Shown here in pieces: positions 33,541 to 42,715 of a stretch of 64,000 nucleotides of DNA (positions are counted from its first letter, which is position 1; the number at the start of each line of letters is the position of its first letter). The stretch lies in NCBI GenBank assembly GCA_016841605.1, contig JAENYV010000006.1:124001-188000 (forward strand), read 5' to 3'. Under the pieces are notes generated by a model. It was not told where the DNA came from. It did no database searches and worked only from the letters and a program-made list of their open reading frames with translations. The translations under genes and the position numbers were made by a program. The stretch comes from Dethiobacter alkaliphilus. Its GTDB lineage: Bacteria; Bacillota; Dethiobacteria; DTU022; UBA8154.

Positions 33541-35314
33541 TCATGTTGCCCCTGGAGAGAACAGATGAATCGCCATCCGAATTCCCGCCGTATAGTTTCC
33601 ACTCTGAATTTAAAAGCTGCTTTCCAGGATATTTTTCCATGCTGATTTCTTTGTCACCCAGGTTAAAAAGTCCTCGCAGGAGGAGTCCTTCTCTCTGCCT
33701 TACAATCTCCACCAGGCGGCTTTCCGGGTTAACCTTTACTGTAGTTGTTTTCTTCTCCGGGCTGCGAAGGGCCGGGTGGTTTTTGCGCAGCCGGATCATA
33801 TCTTTATAAAAAGCAAAGATCTGACTGTTTTTTTCCTCCCAGTCTTCCCGGGCAGTTAGCTTGGAGCGATAAAATGTCTCCTCATCCACCGGGTCCGGGA
33901 AGTCTTCCCAGCCAAAAGAGCGGAATTCGTCTTTTCTGCCCCGAGAGACAGCTTCTCTCAAGCCCGGGTCCTCGTAATCTACGAAAAAAAGAAAGGGCTC
34001 TTTCTCCGCGTATTCTTCCCCCATAAAGAGCAGAGGAAGATAGGGGGCCATGAAGAGCATGCCTGCTGCCGCTTTGAGAAAAGGGAAATCCGCCAGTGCG
34101 CCGAGCCTTTCTCCCCAGGCCCGGTTGCCGATCTGGTCATGATTTTGCAGGGAGACAACAAACTGGCGGCCGGGGTTTTCCGAGGCGTCGCTGCCCCGGT
34201 TTTTCTGCCAGAAAGTGGAGAACTGACCGGTATATAAAAAATTTCCATAAACCTTTTCCAGGTCTTCCAGGCGGCCGTAATCTACATAGTAACCCTGTTT
34301 TTCCCCGGTTAAAGCGGTATGGATACAGTGGTGAAAATCATCCATCCACTGAGCATCAAGCCCGGCTCCCCCTTCTTCCGGAGGGTTAATGATCTTGTTA
34401 TTGTTTTCGTCGGTTTCAGCGATTACAATAATTCTGCGGTTTGCACGGGAAGCTGTCGCCTTTGCCGTTTCGGCGATCTCCTGCAGGATATGCCTGGGGC
34501 TTTGATCATGGATGGCATGGACCGCGTCCAATCTCAGACCGTCAAAGTGATAACTTTCCAGCCAGTAGCGGACATTTTGCAGCACCAGTCTGCGTGCCGC
34601 TTCGCAGTGCTCATCATCATAATTGACTGCCGGACCCCAGGGAGTGTCGTACTTGGAAGTAAAATACGGTCCGTATGTGGAGAGGTAATTCCCCTCGGGG
34701 CCGAGATGATTGTAGACAACATCAAGGAAAACAGCGATCCCCTTTCCATGGCACTTGTCGACCAACTCCTTGAGATCGTCGGGAGTGCCGTAATTGTGTC
34801 GGACGCTGAAGAGGCTGGTGCCGTCGTAACCCCAGTTCCATCTTCCCGAAGTCTGGGCTACCGGCATTAACTCAACGGCATTTATGCCCAGTTCCAGCAG
34901 GTAGTCCAGCCTTCCGGCCACGCCTTTGAATGTTCCTTCAGGGGTAAAGGTGCCTACGTGCAATTCATAAAAAAGCAGTTCAGCCAGCTCTATCCCCCTC
35001 CACCCGGAATCTTGCCAGGAGTATTTTTCGTGGTCAATAACCCGGGAAAAACCGTGCACACCCTCCGGCTGGCAATGGGAAAACGGGTCCGGGAAATCTC
35101 CTTCTCCTTCAAGACGAAACTTATAGGCAAGCTCCGCGCCCATCCCCTCCACTTCAACCCTGTACAGGTTCGGTTCTTCTTCCTCCATGGGGATAAATTT
35201 TGTTTCTCCTCCTTGCTTCAGGAGCAGCCCCACACCTTTCTTTTCAAAGGCATAAGCCCTGAACTCAACCCGCCATTTTTCCCTGTCTAAAATATTTGCG
35301 CCCATGATTTTCAT
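33515..35314 (-). CDS. treZ: malto-oligosyltrehalose trehalohydrolase
   Basis: A 599-residue GH13 enzyme that releases trehalose from maltooligosyltrehalose. It starts with a CBM48-like domain. Then come FYELHVGTFTPEGTF, DVVYNHLGPEGNY, the nucleophile Asp in DGLRLDAVHAI, the acid in VIAETDENN, and QNHDQIGNRAWGERL, which is typical of TreZ. The start is uncertain: no ribosome site is clear at ATG 35314, ATG 35305 or TTG 35335. Its usual partner TreY is not in the window. It lies away from the other glucan genes and on the opposite strand. Confidence 0.9.
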   Translation of the reverse strand: MKIMGANILDREKWRVEFRAYAFEKKGVGLLLKQGGETKFIPMEEEEPNLYRVEVEGMGAELAYKFRLEGEGDFPDPFSHCQPEGVHGFSRVIDHEKYSWQDSGWRGIELAELLFYELHVGTFTPEGTFKGVAGRLDYLLELGINAVELMPVAQTSGRWNWGYDGTSLFSVRHNYGTPDDLKELVDKCHGKGIAVFLDVVYNHLGPEGNYLSTYGPYFTSKYDTPWGPAVNYDDEHCEAARRLVLQNVRYWLESYHFDGLRLDAVHAIHDQSPRHILQEIAETAKATASRANRRIIVIAETDENNNKIINPPEEGGAGLDAQWMDDFHHCIHTALTGEKQGYYVDYGRLEDLEKVYGNFLYTGQFSTFWQKNRGSDASENPGRQFVVSLQNHDQIGNRAWGERLGALADFPFLKAAAGMLFMAPYLPLLFMGEEYAEKEPFLFFVDYEDPGLREAVSRGRKDEFRSFGWEDFPDPVDEETFYRSKLTAREDWEEKNSQIFAFYKDMIRLRKNHPALRSPEKKTTTVKVNPESRLVEIVRQREGLLLRGLFNLGDKEISMEKYPGKQLLNSEWKLYGGNSDGDSSVLSRGNMIIVEEYKH

Positions 35315-35395
35315 AACATTAATATATCCAGACAAAGAAAAAATAATAAAAATAATAAGGTGTATAAATAGCTAAGCCCTGGAAATAATGGAATT

Positions 35396-37120
35396 ATGAA
35401 GCCTACATGGAAATCCGTCAAAAAACTGAAGGGCCTGTTTTTCAGGAAGAAAAAGAGGGGAAAAAGCGTAAGAAGGGCGGCAGAACCGCAGAATGAGGTT
35501 GGTTTTCCGGAGAAAGAGAAGGATAAAGCGAAGGATATAACCGTTGACTTGCGGGATATCGGCCGGCGGGAGGCTGACCTGAAAAAGATCCCCCTTGTAC
35601 CCAATTTAAAAAAAAATCTGGAATACTTTAAAGAGATTACGGGCAAGAGCTACGATATGAATATCCGCGAGTTTAAAACCGGACCCGACGAGGTTCCCTC
35701 GGCCCTCATCTTTGTCGACGGCATGGTCGATAGCGCTTCCGTGGAGAATCTTCTGCAGGTGGTCAAAGTCGATATCTTTTTCACAGGGATCAAGGAGGTG
35801 GGGCGGGAGGGTATCTTTGAGACCATCCGGGAACGTCTCCTGGCGGCAAAGAATTACCGGGAAGTCGAAGATATGGATACCCTCTATGAAGGGATCTCCA
35901 TGGGTGAGACAGCCCTTCTTTTTAACGGAACTCCCAGGGCCATCCTCTGTGAAACACGGGGCTGGCAGACGCGCGCCATTGACGAGCCGGAATCCGAGAC
36001 AACCATCAGGGGGCCGCGTGACGGCTTTATTGAGAGTCTTCGCGTCAACACCTCCCTGATCCGGCGTCGTATCAGCAGCCCCAACCTCTGGATCGAAAAC
36101 CTCAAGGTGGGTAGCCTGACCCGCACGGAAGTGGCTTTTGCCTATATCAAGGGGCTGGCCGGAGAGGAACTCCTGGAGGAAGTAAGGGCGCGCCTGATGC
36201 GGATCGATCTTGACGGTATCCTGGAGAGCGGCTACATAGAGGAAATGATCCAGGACGAACCTTTTTCAGTTATGCCCACCGTCTTTCGCACCGAGCGGCC
36301 CGACCGGGTTGCCGCTGCTCTCCTGGAGGGGCGCGTGGCTATTTTTACCAACGGAACGCCATATGTCCTGGTTGTTCCTGCGGATTTTGCCATGTTTCTG
36401 CAGGCTCCCGACGATTACTATGAAATTTTTCCTATCGGGACTTTTGTTCGTGTTTTACGCTATTTTTCATTTGCTGTTTCACTGTTTCTTCCGGGGATTT
36501 ACGTGGCTGTCCTCAATTATCATCCCGAGTTGCTTCCCACCACCCTGCTGCTGCGTATCCAGGCCTCCCGGGAGGGGGTCCCTTTTCCTGTCATGGGCGA
36601 GGTCTTTCTTATGGAGGCTGCTTTTGAAATCTTGCGGGAGGCAGGGCTGCGCCTCCCCCGGGCTATCGGTTCGGCCATCAGTATTGTCGGCGCCCTTGTC
36701 CTGGGAGACGCGGCCATCCGCGCCGGGCTTGTCTCCCCGGGGGTGGTCATTGTTGTCGCCTTTACGGCAATTTCTTCCTTTACTACTCCCGGTTTTGGGA
36801 TCGCCATTTCCGCCCGTCTACTGCGCTTTGCCATCATTTTCCTGGCAGGTGTCGGGGGGCTGCTGGGGATCCAATTTGCTTTACTGGCCCTACTTATTCA
36901 CCTGGTCTCGCTGCGCTCCTTCGGCCATCCTTTTATGGCTCCCTTCGGCCCCTTTATCCTGCAGGATATGAAGGATGCCATTCTTCGCCTTCCCGTCTGG
37001 CAGCAGGATCTGCGCCCCAGGCTCCTTGGCCACCGGGAGCCCCGCAGGCAGCGTCCCGGGCAGAAGCCCAGACCCCGGAAAATTCTCCGGGAGGACCAGA
37101 CCGGCCGAAAGGAGAAATAA
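35396..37120 (+). CDS. spore germination receptor, GerA-type A subunit
   Basis: A 574-residue protein of the GerAA/GerKA family, part of the inner-membrane nutrient receptor of dormant spores. A long hydrophilic N-terminal region (with a basic start, KKRGKSVRRAA) precedes the conserved NTPYVLVVPADFAMFLQAPDDYYE segment, seen here as GTPYVLVVPADFAMFLQ and DDYYE. Five or so membrane helices follow and then a basic tail. It is the first gene of an A-B-C-D operon; only three bases separate it from the B gene. Confidence 0.95.
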   Translation: MKPTWKSVKKLKGLFFRKKKRGKSVRRAAEPQNEVGFPEKEKDKAKDITVDLRDIGRREADLKKIPLVPNLKKNLEYFKEITGKSYDMNIREFKTGPDEVPSALIFVDGMVDSASVENLLQVVKVDIFFTGIKEVGREGIFETIRERLLAAKNYREVEDMDTLYEGISMGETALLFNGTPRAILCETRGWQTRAIDEPESETTIRGPRDGFIESLRVNTSLIRRRISSPNLWIENLKVGSLTRTEVAFAYIKGLAGEELLEEVRARLMRIDLDGILESGYIEEMIQDEPFSVMPTVFRTERPDRVAAALLEGRVAIFTNGTPYVLVVPADFAMFLQAPDDYYEIFPIGTFVRVLRYFSFAVSLFLPGIYVAVLNYHPELLPTTLLLRIQASREGVPFPVMGEVFLMEAAFEILREAGLRLPRAIGSAISIVGALVLGDAAIRAGLVSPGVVIVVAFTAISSFTTPGFGIAISARLLRFAIIFLAGVGGLLGIQFALLALLIHLVSLRSFGHPFMAPFGPFILQDMKDAILRLPVWQQDLRPRLLGHREPRRQRPGQKPRPRKILREDQTGRKEK

Positions 37121-37123
37121 AAA

Positions 37124-38230
37124 GTGTACAGAGAAAAGATTGTCCATCGCCAGCTATTTTTTCTGCTTTTTATTATGCGGACCACCATTGTCATCTCTTT
37201 TCTCCCCGTCCTGACCACCGCGGATGCCCGTCAGGACGCCTGGATTGCGGCTATTATCTCTTTTTTTACCAGTGCCGCGGCCGTGTATTTTGTCGCCAGG
37301 CTGGCGGTAACGTTTCCCAATATGAGCATCGTGGAGTACAGCCAGAAGTTGATCGGAGTAATTCCGGGGAAGCTACTTGTACTGACTTACTTATGGCTTT
37401 TCCTTTTTATCGCGGGGACAGACAGCCGCCTGTACGGTGAGGTAATCCGTTCAGGATTTCTTCCGGAGATGCCCATGGTGATTATTATCGGTTCAATGGT
37501 TCTCCTGGCCGTCATGGTTGTTTATAGCGGGCTGGAGCCCCTGGGGAGAATGGCTGATATTATTTTCCCAATTTTTGTGTTAATGATCCTGGGGAGCTTG
37601 CTTTTTCCCCTCATTCAGGCAGATTTTACCAACCTTCAGCCGGTGCTTTCCAGGGGATGGAGCCCCGTATTTCTGGCGTCAGTTACCCCGACAGCCATCA
37701 TCGCACAGTATAGTACTCTCACCATGCTGGTTCCCTCTCTGACTCAGCCGGAAAAAACAATGCAGGCTGCTCTCTGGTCCCTTTTTTTCTCCTCTCTGGT
37801 CCTTGTTTTTTTTGCCCTGGTAGTTGTAGCTGTCATTGGCGTGGACGGGGGAGCGCGCGCCACCTTTCCGGTTTTTAAAATGATCCGAGCCGTGCGAATC
37901 AGCGATTTCCTGGAACGGATTGAAGTGTTGACAATTTTCCCCTGGGGACTGGGAGCTTTTTCCACTTTTGCCGTAACCCTATATTCGGGAGCCAAGGGTC
38001 TCTCTCAGGTTTTGGGGATGCAGGATTACCGGCCCCTGGTGCTTTCCATGGGGGTGGTCTGGGTCACCCTGGCCCTGCAGATTCACAGGGATGTTTTTGA
38101 AGTTGCCGCATTTTTTTCTCCGGAGAATGTCGGTCCTTTTATTGCTGCCAACTTTTTACTTCTTCCAACGGTCTTATGGATTGCCTACTTTTTTAAGAGA
38201 CGGCACCTCAATAACCGGGGAGGTAGCTGA
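37124..38230 (+). CDS. spore germination receptor, GerB-type permease subunit
   Basis: A 368-residue membrane protein with about ten helices of the GerAB/GerKB family, related to APC-type amino acid transporters. It probably binds the germinant. The GTG start is preceded by AAAGGAG inside the end of the A gene. RTTIVISFLPVL opens the first helix, and SIVEYSQKLIG and FPWGLGAFSTFAVTL are typical segments. Confidence 0.95.
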   Translation: MYREKIVHRQLFFLLFIMRTTIVISFLPVLTTADARQDAWIAAIISFFTSAAAVYFVARLAVTFPNMSIVEYSQKLIGVIPGKLLVLTYLWLFLFIAGTDSRLYGEVIRSGFLPEMPMVIIIGSMVLLAVMVVYSGLEPLGRMADIIFPIFVLMILGSLLFPLIQADFTNLQPVLSRGWSPVFLASVTPTAIIAQYSTLTMLVPSLTQPEKTMQAALWSLFFSSLVLVFFALVVVAVIGVDGGARATFPVFKMIRAVRISDFLERIEVLTIFPWGLGAFSTFAVTLYSGAKGLSQVLGMQDYRPLVLSMGVVWVTLALQIHRDVFEVAAFFSPENVGPFIAANFLLLPTVLWIAYFFKRRHLNNRGGS

Positions 38231-38232
38231 CT

Positions 38233-39474
38233 TTGCGAGGCCCTATGTCTTTTAATTCCTATAAAAAGATTATTTACCTTTTATTGCTGGTTCTTACCCT
38301 TTTTTACGGTGCAGGATGTCGTGATCGGAGAGAACCCGACCTGCTGGGCATTGTTACTGTGATAGGCTTTGATCTTGATCCGCAGACGGGATACATTAAG
38401 ATGCTTGCTTCTGTGGCCAACCCGTCAAGCGGGGGATCCAGCCAGGACCAAAGCAGCGGAAGCGGGGGGGGTGGACAAAAGCCTCCTTTTTGGGTTGTTG
38501 AGGCTGCGGGGCGCACGGTCTTTCAAGCCAGCAAAAATCTGGAAGTGATCAGCTCCCGGGAACTGCGCTGGAGTCACGTGGATGTAATCCTGTTTTCCGA
38601 AAAGCTGGCCAGGGAGAGGGGAATCGGTCCTGTCCTGGATTATTTTGACCGGGAGCGTCAATCTCGCCCCATTTCCGTCCCCCTGGTGGTGCAGGGAGAT
38701 CTGAAAAAATTTATGGAGTCCATGTATCCCCTGGAACAAAATTCCGGTACAGCGTTGGCCAAACAGGTCCGCAGTATCCGCCTGGAGAGCGCAAGGATCC
38801 CGGAAACCGATTCCCTGATAAAGGTTTTTGGAAACCTTGCCAGGCCGGGAAAAGAGGTTGTTCTCCCCCTGGTCAAGTTTGTTACGGAAGGTGGAGAAGG
38901 CTCTCTCGGGACAGGGGCTCCCAACCCTGCCAAGATCTCGGGAAGCGCCCTTTTTAAGGGTGATAAGCTGCTGGACTTTTTTAACGAGCGGGAGACCGCG
39001 GGATACCTCTGGCTGACGGGAAACGTGGATATCGCGACGTATGTTATCAGGTGCCCCGGCAGTGAAGAAGACTTTTTTTCTGTTGAAGTTGATCAGACAG
39101 CGACGGAAATAAAGTCTCTCCTCAAAGACGGGAAGCTTCGTTTTCAGGTTTCCGTGCAAGCGGAAGGCCGCATGCAGGATTTTAACTGTGAGAACCCGCC
39201 CCGGTCCCAGTGGGACGAGGAATTTATTGCCGCGCTCAACCGTCGCCTGGCCACAGCCATCCGCAACCAGATGGAAATGAGCCTCGATAAAGCGCGGCAA
39301 GCGGGTGTGGATGTCTTCGGACTGGGCAATCTGCTCTACCGAACTCATCCTGTAAAGTGGAAGGAACTGGAGGGCAGGTGGGGTGAAATTTTTCCCACTG
39401 TCGCGGTGGATATTGAGGTGCAAGCTATTATCAGGCGTCACGGTCTTGTCCTGGATAGGTTCAAAATCAATTAA
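38233..39474 (+). CDS. spore germination receptor, GerC-type lipoprotein
   Basis: A 413-residue Ger(x)C lipoprotein. The signal peptide ends in a lipobox LFYGAGC, so the mature protein starts at that Cys and is held on the outer face of the inner spore membrane. DLLGIVTVIGFDLD and the C-terminal FGLGNLLYRTHPVKW are family marks. A glycine/serine-rich stretch (SSGSGGGG) lies in the N-terminal domain. TTG 38233 is used because GGGGAGG is spaced for it. Confidence 0.94.
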   Translation: MRGPMSFNSYKKIIYLLLLVLTLFYGAGCRDRREPDLLGIVTVIGFDLDPQTGYIKMLASVANPSSGGSSQDQSSGSGGGGQKPPFWVVEAAGRTVFQASKNLEVISSRELRWSHVDVILFSEKLARERGIGPVLDYFDRERQSRPISVPLVVQGDLKKFMESMYPLEQNSGTALAKQVRSIRLESARIPETDSLIKVFGNLARPGKEVVLPLVKFVTEGGEGSLGTGAPNPAKISGSALFKGDKLLDFFNERETAGYLWLTGNVDIATYVIRCPGSEEDFFSVEVDQTATEIKSLLKDGKLRFQVSVQAEGRMQDFNCENPPRSQWDEEFIAALNRRLATAIRNQMEMSLDKARQAGVDVFGLGNLLYRTHPVKWKELEGRWGEIFPTVAVDIEVQAIIRRHGLVLDRFKIN

Positions 39475-39502
39475 CAAAAAAGGGATAGAGGAAAGGGCTT
39501 TT

Positions 39503-39733
39503 ATGATTTGGCTGGTTATTATCATGGTCTCCGTCGCTTTTTTCCAGGTCCCGCCCCTGCTGCGCAGGAAACAGTGGCGGGAGCTTGTGGGTTTTGCCCT
39601 GGTCTGGCTCTCCGCCGTTCTTTATGCTTCCCTGGTTGTGATGGATTTTCCTTTGCCTACTATGGTGGAAATTATAAAGTTAACCTATGAGAAGATAAAC
39701 ATGGCCTATGAAAGCCTGTCTATGTTGTTTTAA
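39503..39733 (+). CDS. small D-type subunit of the germinant receptor
   Basis: A 76-residue protein with two membrane helices (IWLVIIMVSVAFFQVPPLL and LVGFALVWLSAVLYASLVV). It lies 28 bases after the GerC-type gene with AGAGGAAAGGG before its ATG. Small two-helix D subunits occur in some GerA-type operons of Bacillus and clostridia and modify receptor activity; position and topology fit. An earlier in-frame start at 39383 would lie inside the C gene and is not supported. Confidence 0.7.
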   Translation: MIWLVIIMVSVAFFQVPPLLRRKQWRELVGFALVWLSAVLYASLVVMDFPLPTMVEIIKLTYEKINMAYESLSMLF

Positions 39734-39902
39734 TAAACAATACGGATATTTTCTCCAGAGTTTGGGTAAGAAGAGGAAATGGGGCATTCTTAGCGAATAT
39801 ATACCGGATAGAATAAAACAGAAAAAAGATTAAATTTTTAAGGAAAGATAATGGGGAAAATCATTTTCCGTTTGATTAAAATCTTTTCAGGGAGGTTCAG
39901 AC

Positions 39903-40361
39903 ATGGCCTTGGAAGCATTGAAGCAGCAGATCTCCGAAGTGTCCCTGCGGGAGGAAAAGCTGGTCATTCTTGTCGGCCGGCCCGGTAGTGGAAAGAGCCG
40001 TATTTTGCGAGGGCTTGCCCATAACAATTACCTTGACTTGAGTAAAGAACTTGCAAAACAATTGCTGCCTGTTCCGCGTGAAAAACGCCCTGCCCAGGTG
40101 CCCGCTTTGCTGCAGGAGCTTATTAATTCAAGGGAAGAACCGGTGTTGATTATTGATAATATTGAAATTCTTTTTTTACCTGAAGTGGATCTGGAACCGC
40201 TAAAAATGCTGGCCAAACTAAGCCGGAGTAAAACTCTAGTGGTGGCCTGGGTTGGGGAATACGACGGTTTGCAACTCAGCTGGTCCGAACCGGGTCGGCC
40301 GGGTTATAAAACTTATGCGACGGGGGAGTGGGATTTTCCCATCATCCCTATTGAAAATTAA
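39903..40361 (+). CDS. brxF: BrxF-like P-loop ATPase, isolated
   Basis: A 152-residue P-loop protein with Walker A GRPGSGKS (25-32), a Walker B-like VLIIDNIEILF, SRSKTLVVAWVGEYDG and SEPGRPGYKTY. This is the pattern of BrxF, the small ATPase of type 3 BREX phage defence systems. No brxC, pglZ, pglX or brxH-like gene is found in the window, so here it stands alone with its own AGGGAGG ribosome site. Its role outside BREX is unknown. Confidence 0.75.
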   Translation: MALEALKQQISEVSLREEKLVILVGRPGSGKSRILRGLAHNNYLDLSKELAKQLLPVPREKRPAQVPALLQELINSREEPVLIIDNIEILFLPEVDLEPLKMLAKLSRSKTLVVAWVGEYDGLQLSWSEPGRPGYKTYATGEWDFPIIPIEN

Positions 40362-40373
40362 CAAAAAGTAATA

Positions 40374-40420
40374 CAAGAAAAAAAAGGGGAAGGCCTGCAT
40401 TTAACTTCGGCGCCCTTCCC
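40374..40420 (-). terminator. terminator of the SleB-like gene
   Basis: On the minus strand an 8-bp stem GGGGAAGG/CCTTCCCC (40413-40420 with 40385-40392), closed further by GCC/GGC, is followed by a run of eight T. It lies just after the SleB-like gene. Confidence 0.75.
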
Positions 40421-40445
40421 CCGTGATATTTTTAGAGGCTTGTCC

Positions 40446-41276
40446 TTAGCGAAAAAAAATGTGATTGCCGATAATAGCGGTTACTGTCTGCTGCCGCACC
40501 CACTGGTTGCTGGTTTTACTCGGATTGTAGAACCCAAGGGCATTGCCTGACGGGTCCCATCCGTTCAAAGCATCATAAACAGCATCGTAAGCCGTCGTGC
40601 CGGCCGGTGAATTAATCCGGCCGTCCAGCACCGGGCTGTACTGATAGTGACCGTTGGTGACCTGATAGATAACCCCGCTCAGGGTGTTGGGATAAAGAGG
40701 GCTCTCCATACGGTTTAAAACCGTTGCGGCTACGGCAACTTGTCCCGTGTAAGGTTCACCGGCAGATTCGGAATGGACCAATCTGGCCAGCAAATCAATT
40801 TCCTGAGAGGAAAGACCCCATGATGATGTGCTTGTCCTTCCTGCCCGTGAAGCCAGATTGCTGCTCTGCGCGGGGAGTGAAGTATCCTGCCCGGGGAGAG
40901 AGAGCTTCTGTCCGGGGAGCAAGTTATAAGGATTAATCCCCGGATTGGCCGCGAGAAGGTCCTGGAGACCGACATTATACCGGAGGGAGAGCAGCCAGAG
41001 GGTATCTCCCTTTTGAATAGTATGTATTTCTGCAGGTATAGTCAGGACCTGTTCCGGGTAAATTATCCATGGAGAGTTTAGATTGTTTGCGGCGGCCAAT
41101 TCCTGGACGGTGGTATTATACTTCCGGGCCAACAGCCAGAGGGAATCTCCCGGTTTGACCCGGTAAGTAGCTCCTTCAGCGATCCCCCCACCCAGGTATA
41201 AACAAAATATGCCGATAAAAAATATGATACTCAGTGTTTGCCTGATGCCTCGAGAGGAAAGATATCTCTCTTTCAT
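40446..41276 (-). CDS. LysM + SleB-type cell-wall hydrolase
   Basis: A 276-residue secreted protein: signal peptide (IIFFIGIFCLYLGGGIAEGA), two LysM repeats (about residues 36-79 and 83-126; YRVKPGDSLWLLA and HTIQKGDTLWLLS), then a Hydrolase_2/SleB domain (about 160-275) with the catalytic Glu in HSESAGEPYTGQVAVA. SleB-type enzymes are lytic transglycosylases of the spore cortex, active in germination; some relatives act on vegetative wall. The germination receptor operon nearby supports a spore role. Confidence 0.88.
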   Translation of the reverse strand: MKERYLSSRGIRQTLSIIFFIGIFCLYLGGGIAEGATYRVKPGDSLWLLARKYNTTVQELAAANNLNSPWIIYPEQVLTIPAEIHTIQKGDTLWLLSLRYNVGLQDLLAANPGINPYNLLPGQKLSLPGQDTSLPAQSSNLASRAGRTSTSSWGLSSQEIDLLARLVHSESAGEPYTGQVAVAATVLNRMESPLYPNTLSGVIYQVTNGHYQYSPVLDGRINSPAGTTAYDAVYDALNGWDPSGNALGFYNPSKTSNQWVRQQTVTAIIGNHIFFR

Positions 41277-41463
41277 TTGTAGCCTCCTTCTACTAATTAT
41301 GTTAACTTTAGTTTAATTATAAAGAAAAAAAAGAACTTGGCAACTCTGGTAACTCATGCCCAGTCCTTTTTATTAAGAATGACAAATATTATGTTAACTT
41401 ATTTTAATAATTACAGTAAGAATCCAGGGTGATGGTATATCCTGGTTGAAATCAACATTTATA

Positions 41464-41604
41464 TTAAAATAAGGAACGGATAAAGGGAAAAAGATGGCGG
41501 CTGATAAAATAAAGGACGATGATCAATCCCAAAAGCCAGGTGCCGTAACGGATAGCTGCATAGCTGATAGCCTTTGTTTCCTGCCTGTCCTGTCTATCAT
41601 CCAT
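41464..41604 (-). CDS. 46-residue single-pass membrane protein
   Basis: A short gene: ATG at 41604 with AAGGAG ten bases upstream, encoding MDDRQDRQETKAISYAAIRY followed by a hydrophobic helix (WLLGLIIVLYFI) and a short RHLFPFIRSLF tail. Ribosome site, charged head and membrane helix make it a plausible real gene. I do not recognise a family. Confidence 0.55.
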   Translation of the reverse strand: MDDRQDRQETKAISYAAIRYGTWLLGLIIVLYFISRHLFPFIRSLF

Positions 41605-41664
41605 AAATACGCACTCCTTAAAATCTAGTTTTTTGTTTTTATGGCTTGTTCATAATGAAACCTT

Positions 41665-41705
41665 GGTGAAGCGCTTTCCTCCTGACTAATGGAAAGCGCT
41701 TCACC
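41665..41705. repeat. perfect 15-bp hairpin GGTGAAGCGCTTTCC
   Basis: Arms 41665-41679 and 41691-41705 with an 11-base loop. No T-run follows on either strand, so it is not a standard terminator. It lies upstream of the 46-residue membrane protein gene and downstream of the gene at 41827-42024. Confidence 0.6.
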
Positions 41706-41826
41706 TGCGGCCTAGTAAATGAACTGCTGTTTATTTGGAAAGTGTTAATTTGGTAAGCAGAAAAGGAAATAGAACAGCCGTTTTTTTAATTAACTTTTAA
41801 TTAAAAGCGTTGGCTTTGTAATCTTT

Positions 41827-42024
41827 TTACTTATTCAAGTCTCTACTAAAGTCTTTACTAGTAGATGAGATGATATTGCTATTACTGGCACTATTTCTTT
41901 GTTCCCGGATTTTTTCTTCCAGATCGAAATCTCTACCTGCTTCTACCTGAATATTATCCAGGTTTTTACCTCTTTTGCTGTAGTTGGGTTTCTGTTCCCT
42001 GCTCTTATTATATTTTTTAGCCAA
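41827..42024 (-). CDS. small hydrophilic protein, SASP-like composition
   Basis: A 65-residue protein (MAKKYNKSREQKPNYS...) rich in Lys, Asn, Ser and Arg and without Cys or Trp. The TTG start follows AAAGGAGGG. Size and composition recall small acid-soluble or other small spore proteins, but the alpha/beta SASP motifs are absent. I see only resemblance in composition, so function is open. Confidence 0.55.
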   Translation of the reverse strand: MAKKYNKSREQKPNYSKRGKNLDNIQVEAGRDFDLEEKIREQRNSASNSNIISSTSKDFSRDLNK

Positions 42025-42171
42025 TTTTATCCCTCCTTTCATTACCCTTATTTTTTGCGAAAATAATACTTCTATTCCCTTGTTTTTATGGTAAGATATA
42101 TTAAATAAGAAAATTTTTTTATTTTTCCAGGAACTCCTCAGCGAAAGTTTTTATCCGGAAAGGGGATGTTT

Positions 42172-42612
42172 ATGCTGTTGGAGATGAAAGTTAAGACGGT
42201 ATCAATAGACCAGAGCGGCGGTTTTCTTGTCATCTTGACCGATTCTGCAGAGAAAAAAATACTGCCAATTGCCGTTGGACCTTTTGAAGCCCAGTCTATT
42301 GCCCTTGTTTTACAGGGTGTTGATCCACCGCGTCCATTAACTCATGATCTGTTAAAAATATTATGTGAGAATTTGGGAGGAGAATTAAATAAAATCGTTA
42401 TCACCGATATACGGGAGAGCACTTTTTATGCGGAGCTGTACATTCGGCACGGTGATCAGACTATTGTCATCGATTCCAGGCCCAGCGATGCTATTGCTTT
42501 CGCTCTTCGCTGCGGTGTTCCAGTTTATATGGCAGCAAAATTGGTAGAATTTACCTATGATTACGAAGATCTTTTACAGATCGATGACCAGGAATATAAT
42601 GAACCACACTGA
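42172..42612 (+). CDS. bifunctional nuclease family protein (DUF151)
   Basis: A 146-residue protein of the BFN/DUF151 family. Marks are LPIAVGPFEAQSIALVLQG, RPLTHDLL and VIDSRPSDAIAFALRCGVPVYM. Plant and bacterial members have been reported to have RNase/DNase activity; the role in Firmicutes is not known. The second ATG (42172) is preferred because AAAGGGG directly abuts the first one (42166). Confidence 0.9.
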   Translation: MLLEMKVKTVSIDQSGGFLVILTDSAEKKILPIAVGPFEAQSIALVLQGVDPPRPLTHDLLKILCENLGGELNKIVITDIRESTFYAELYIRHGDQTIVIDSRPSDAIAFALRCGVPVYMAAKLVEFTYDYEDLLQIDDQEYNEPH

Positions 42613-42715
42613 AACTATTATTTTCTTTTCATCCATCTTTTGGTGAAGGGAAATTTTATTGATTTTTTATTGAGGCATAAAGAAGAAGGATCTTACTAAA
42701 AAAAGGAGGATCTAG

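Noticed and set aside
38425-39525. 366-codon frame antisense to the GerC-type gene
   Set aside because: The GerC-type frame has a lipobox and operon context; the antisense frame is a shadow.
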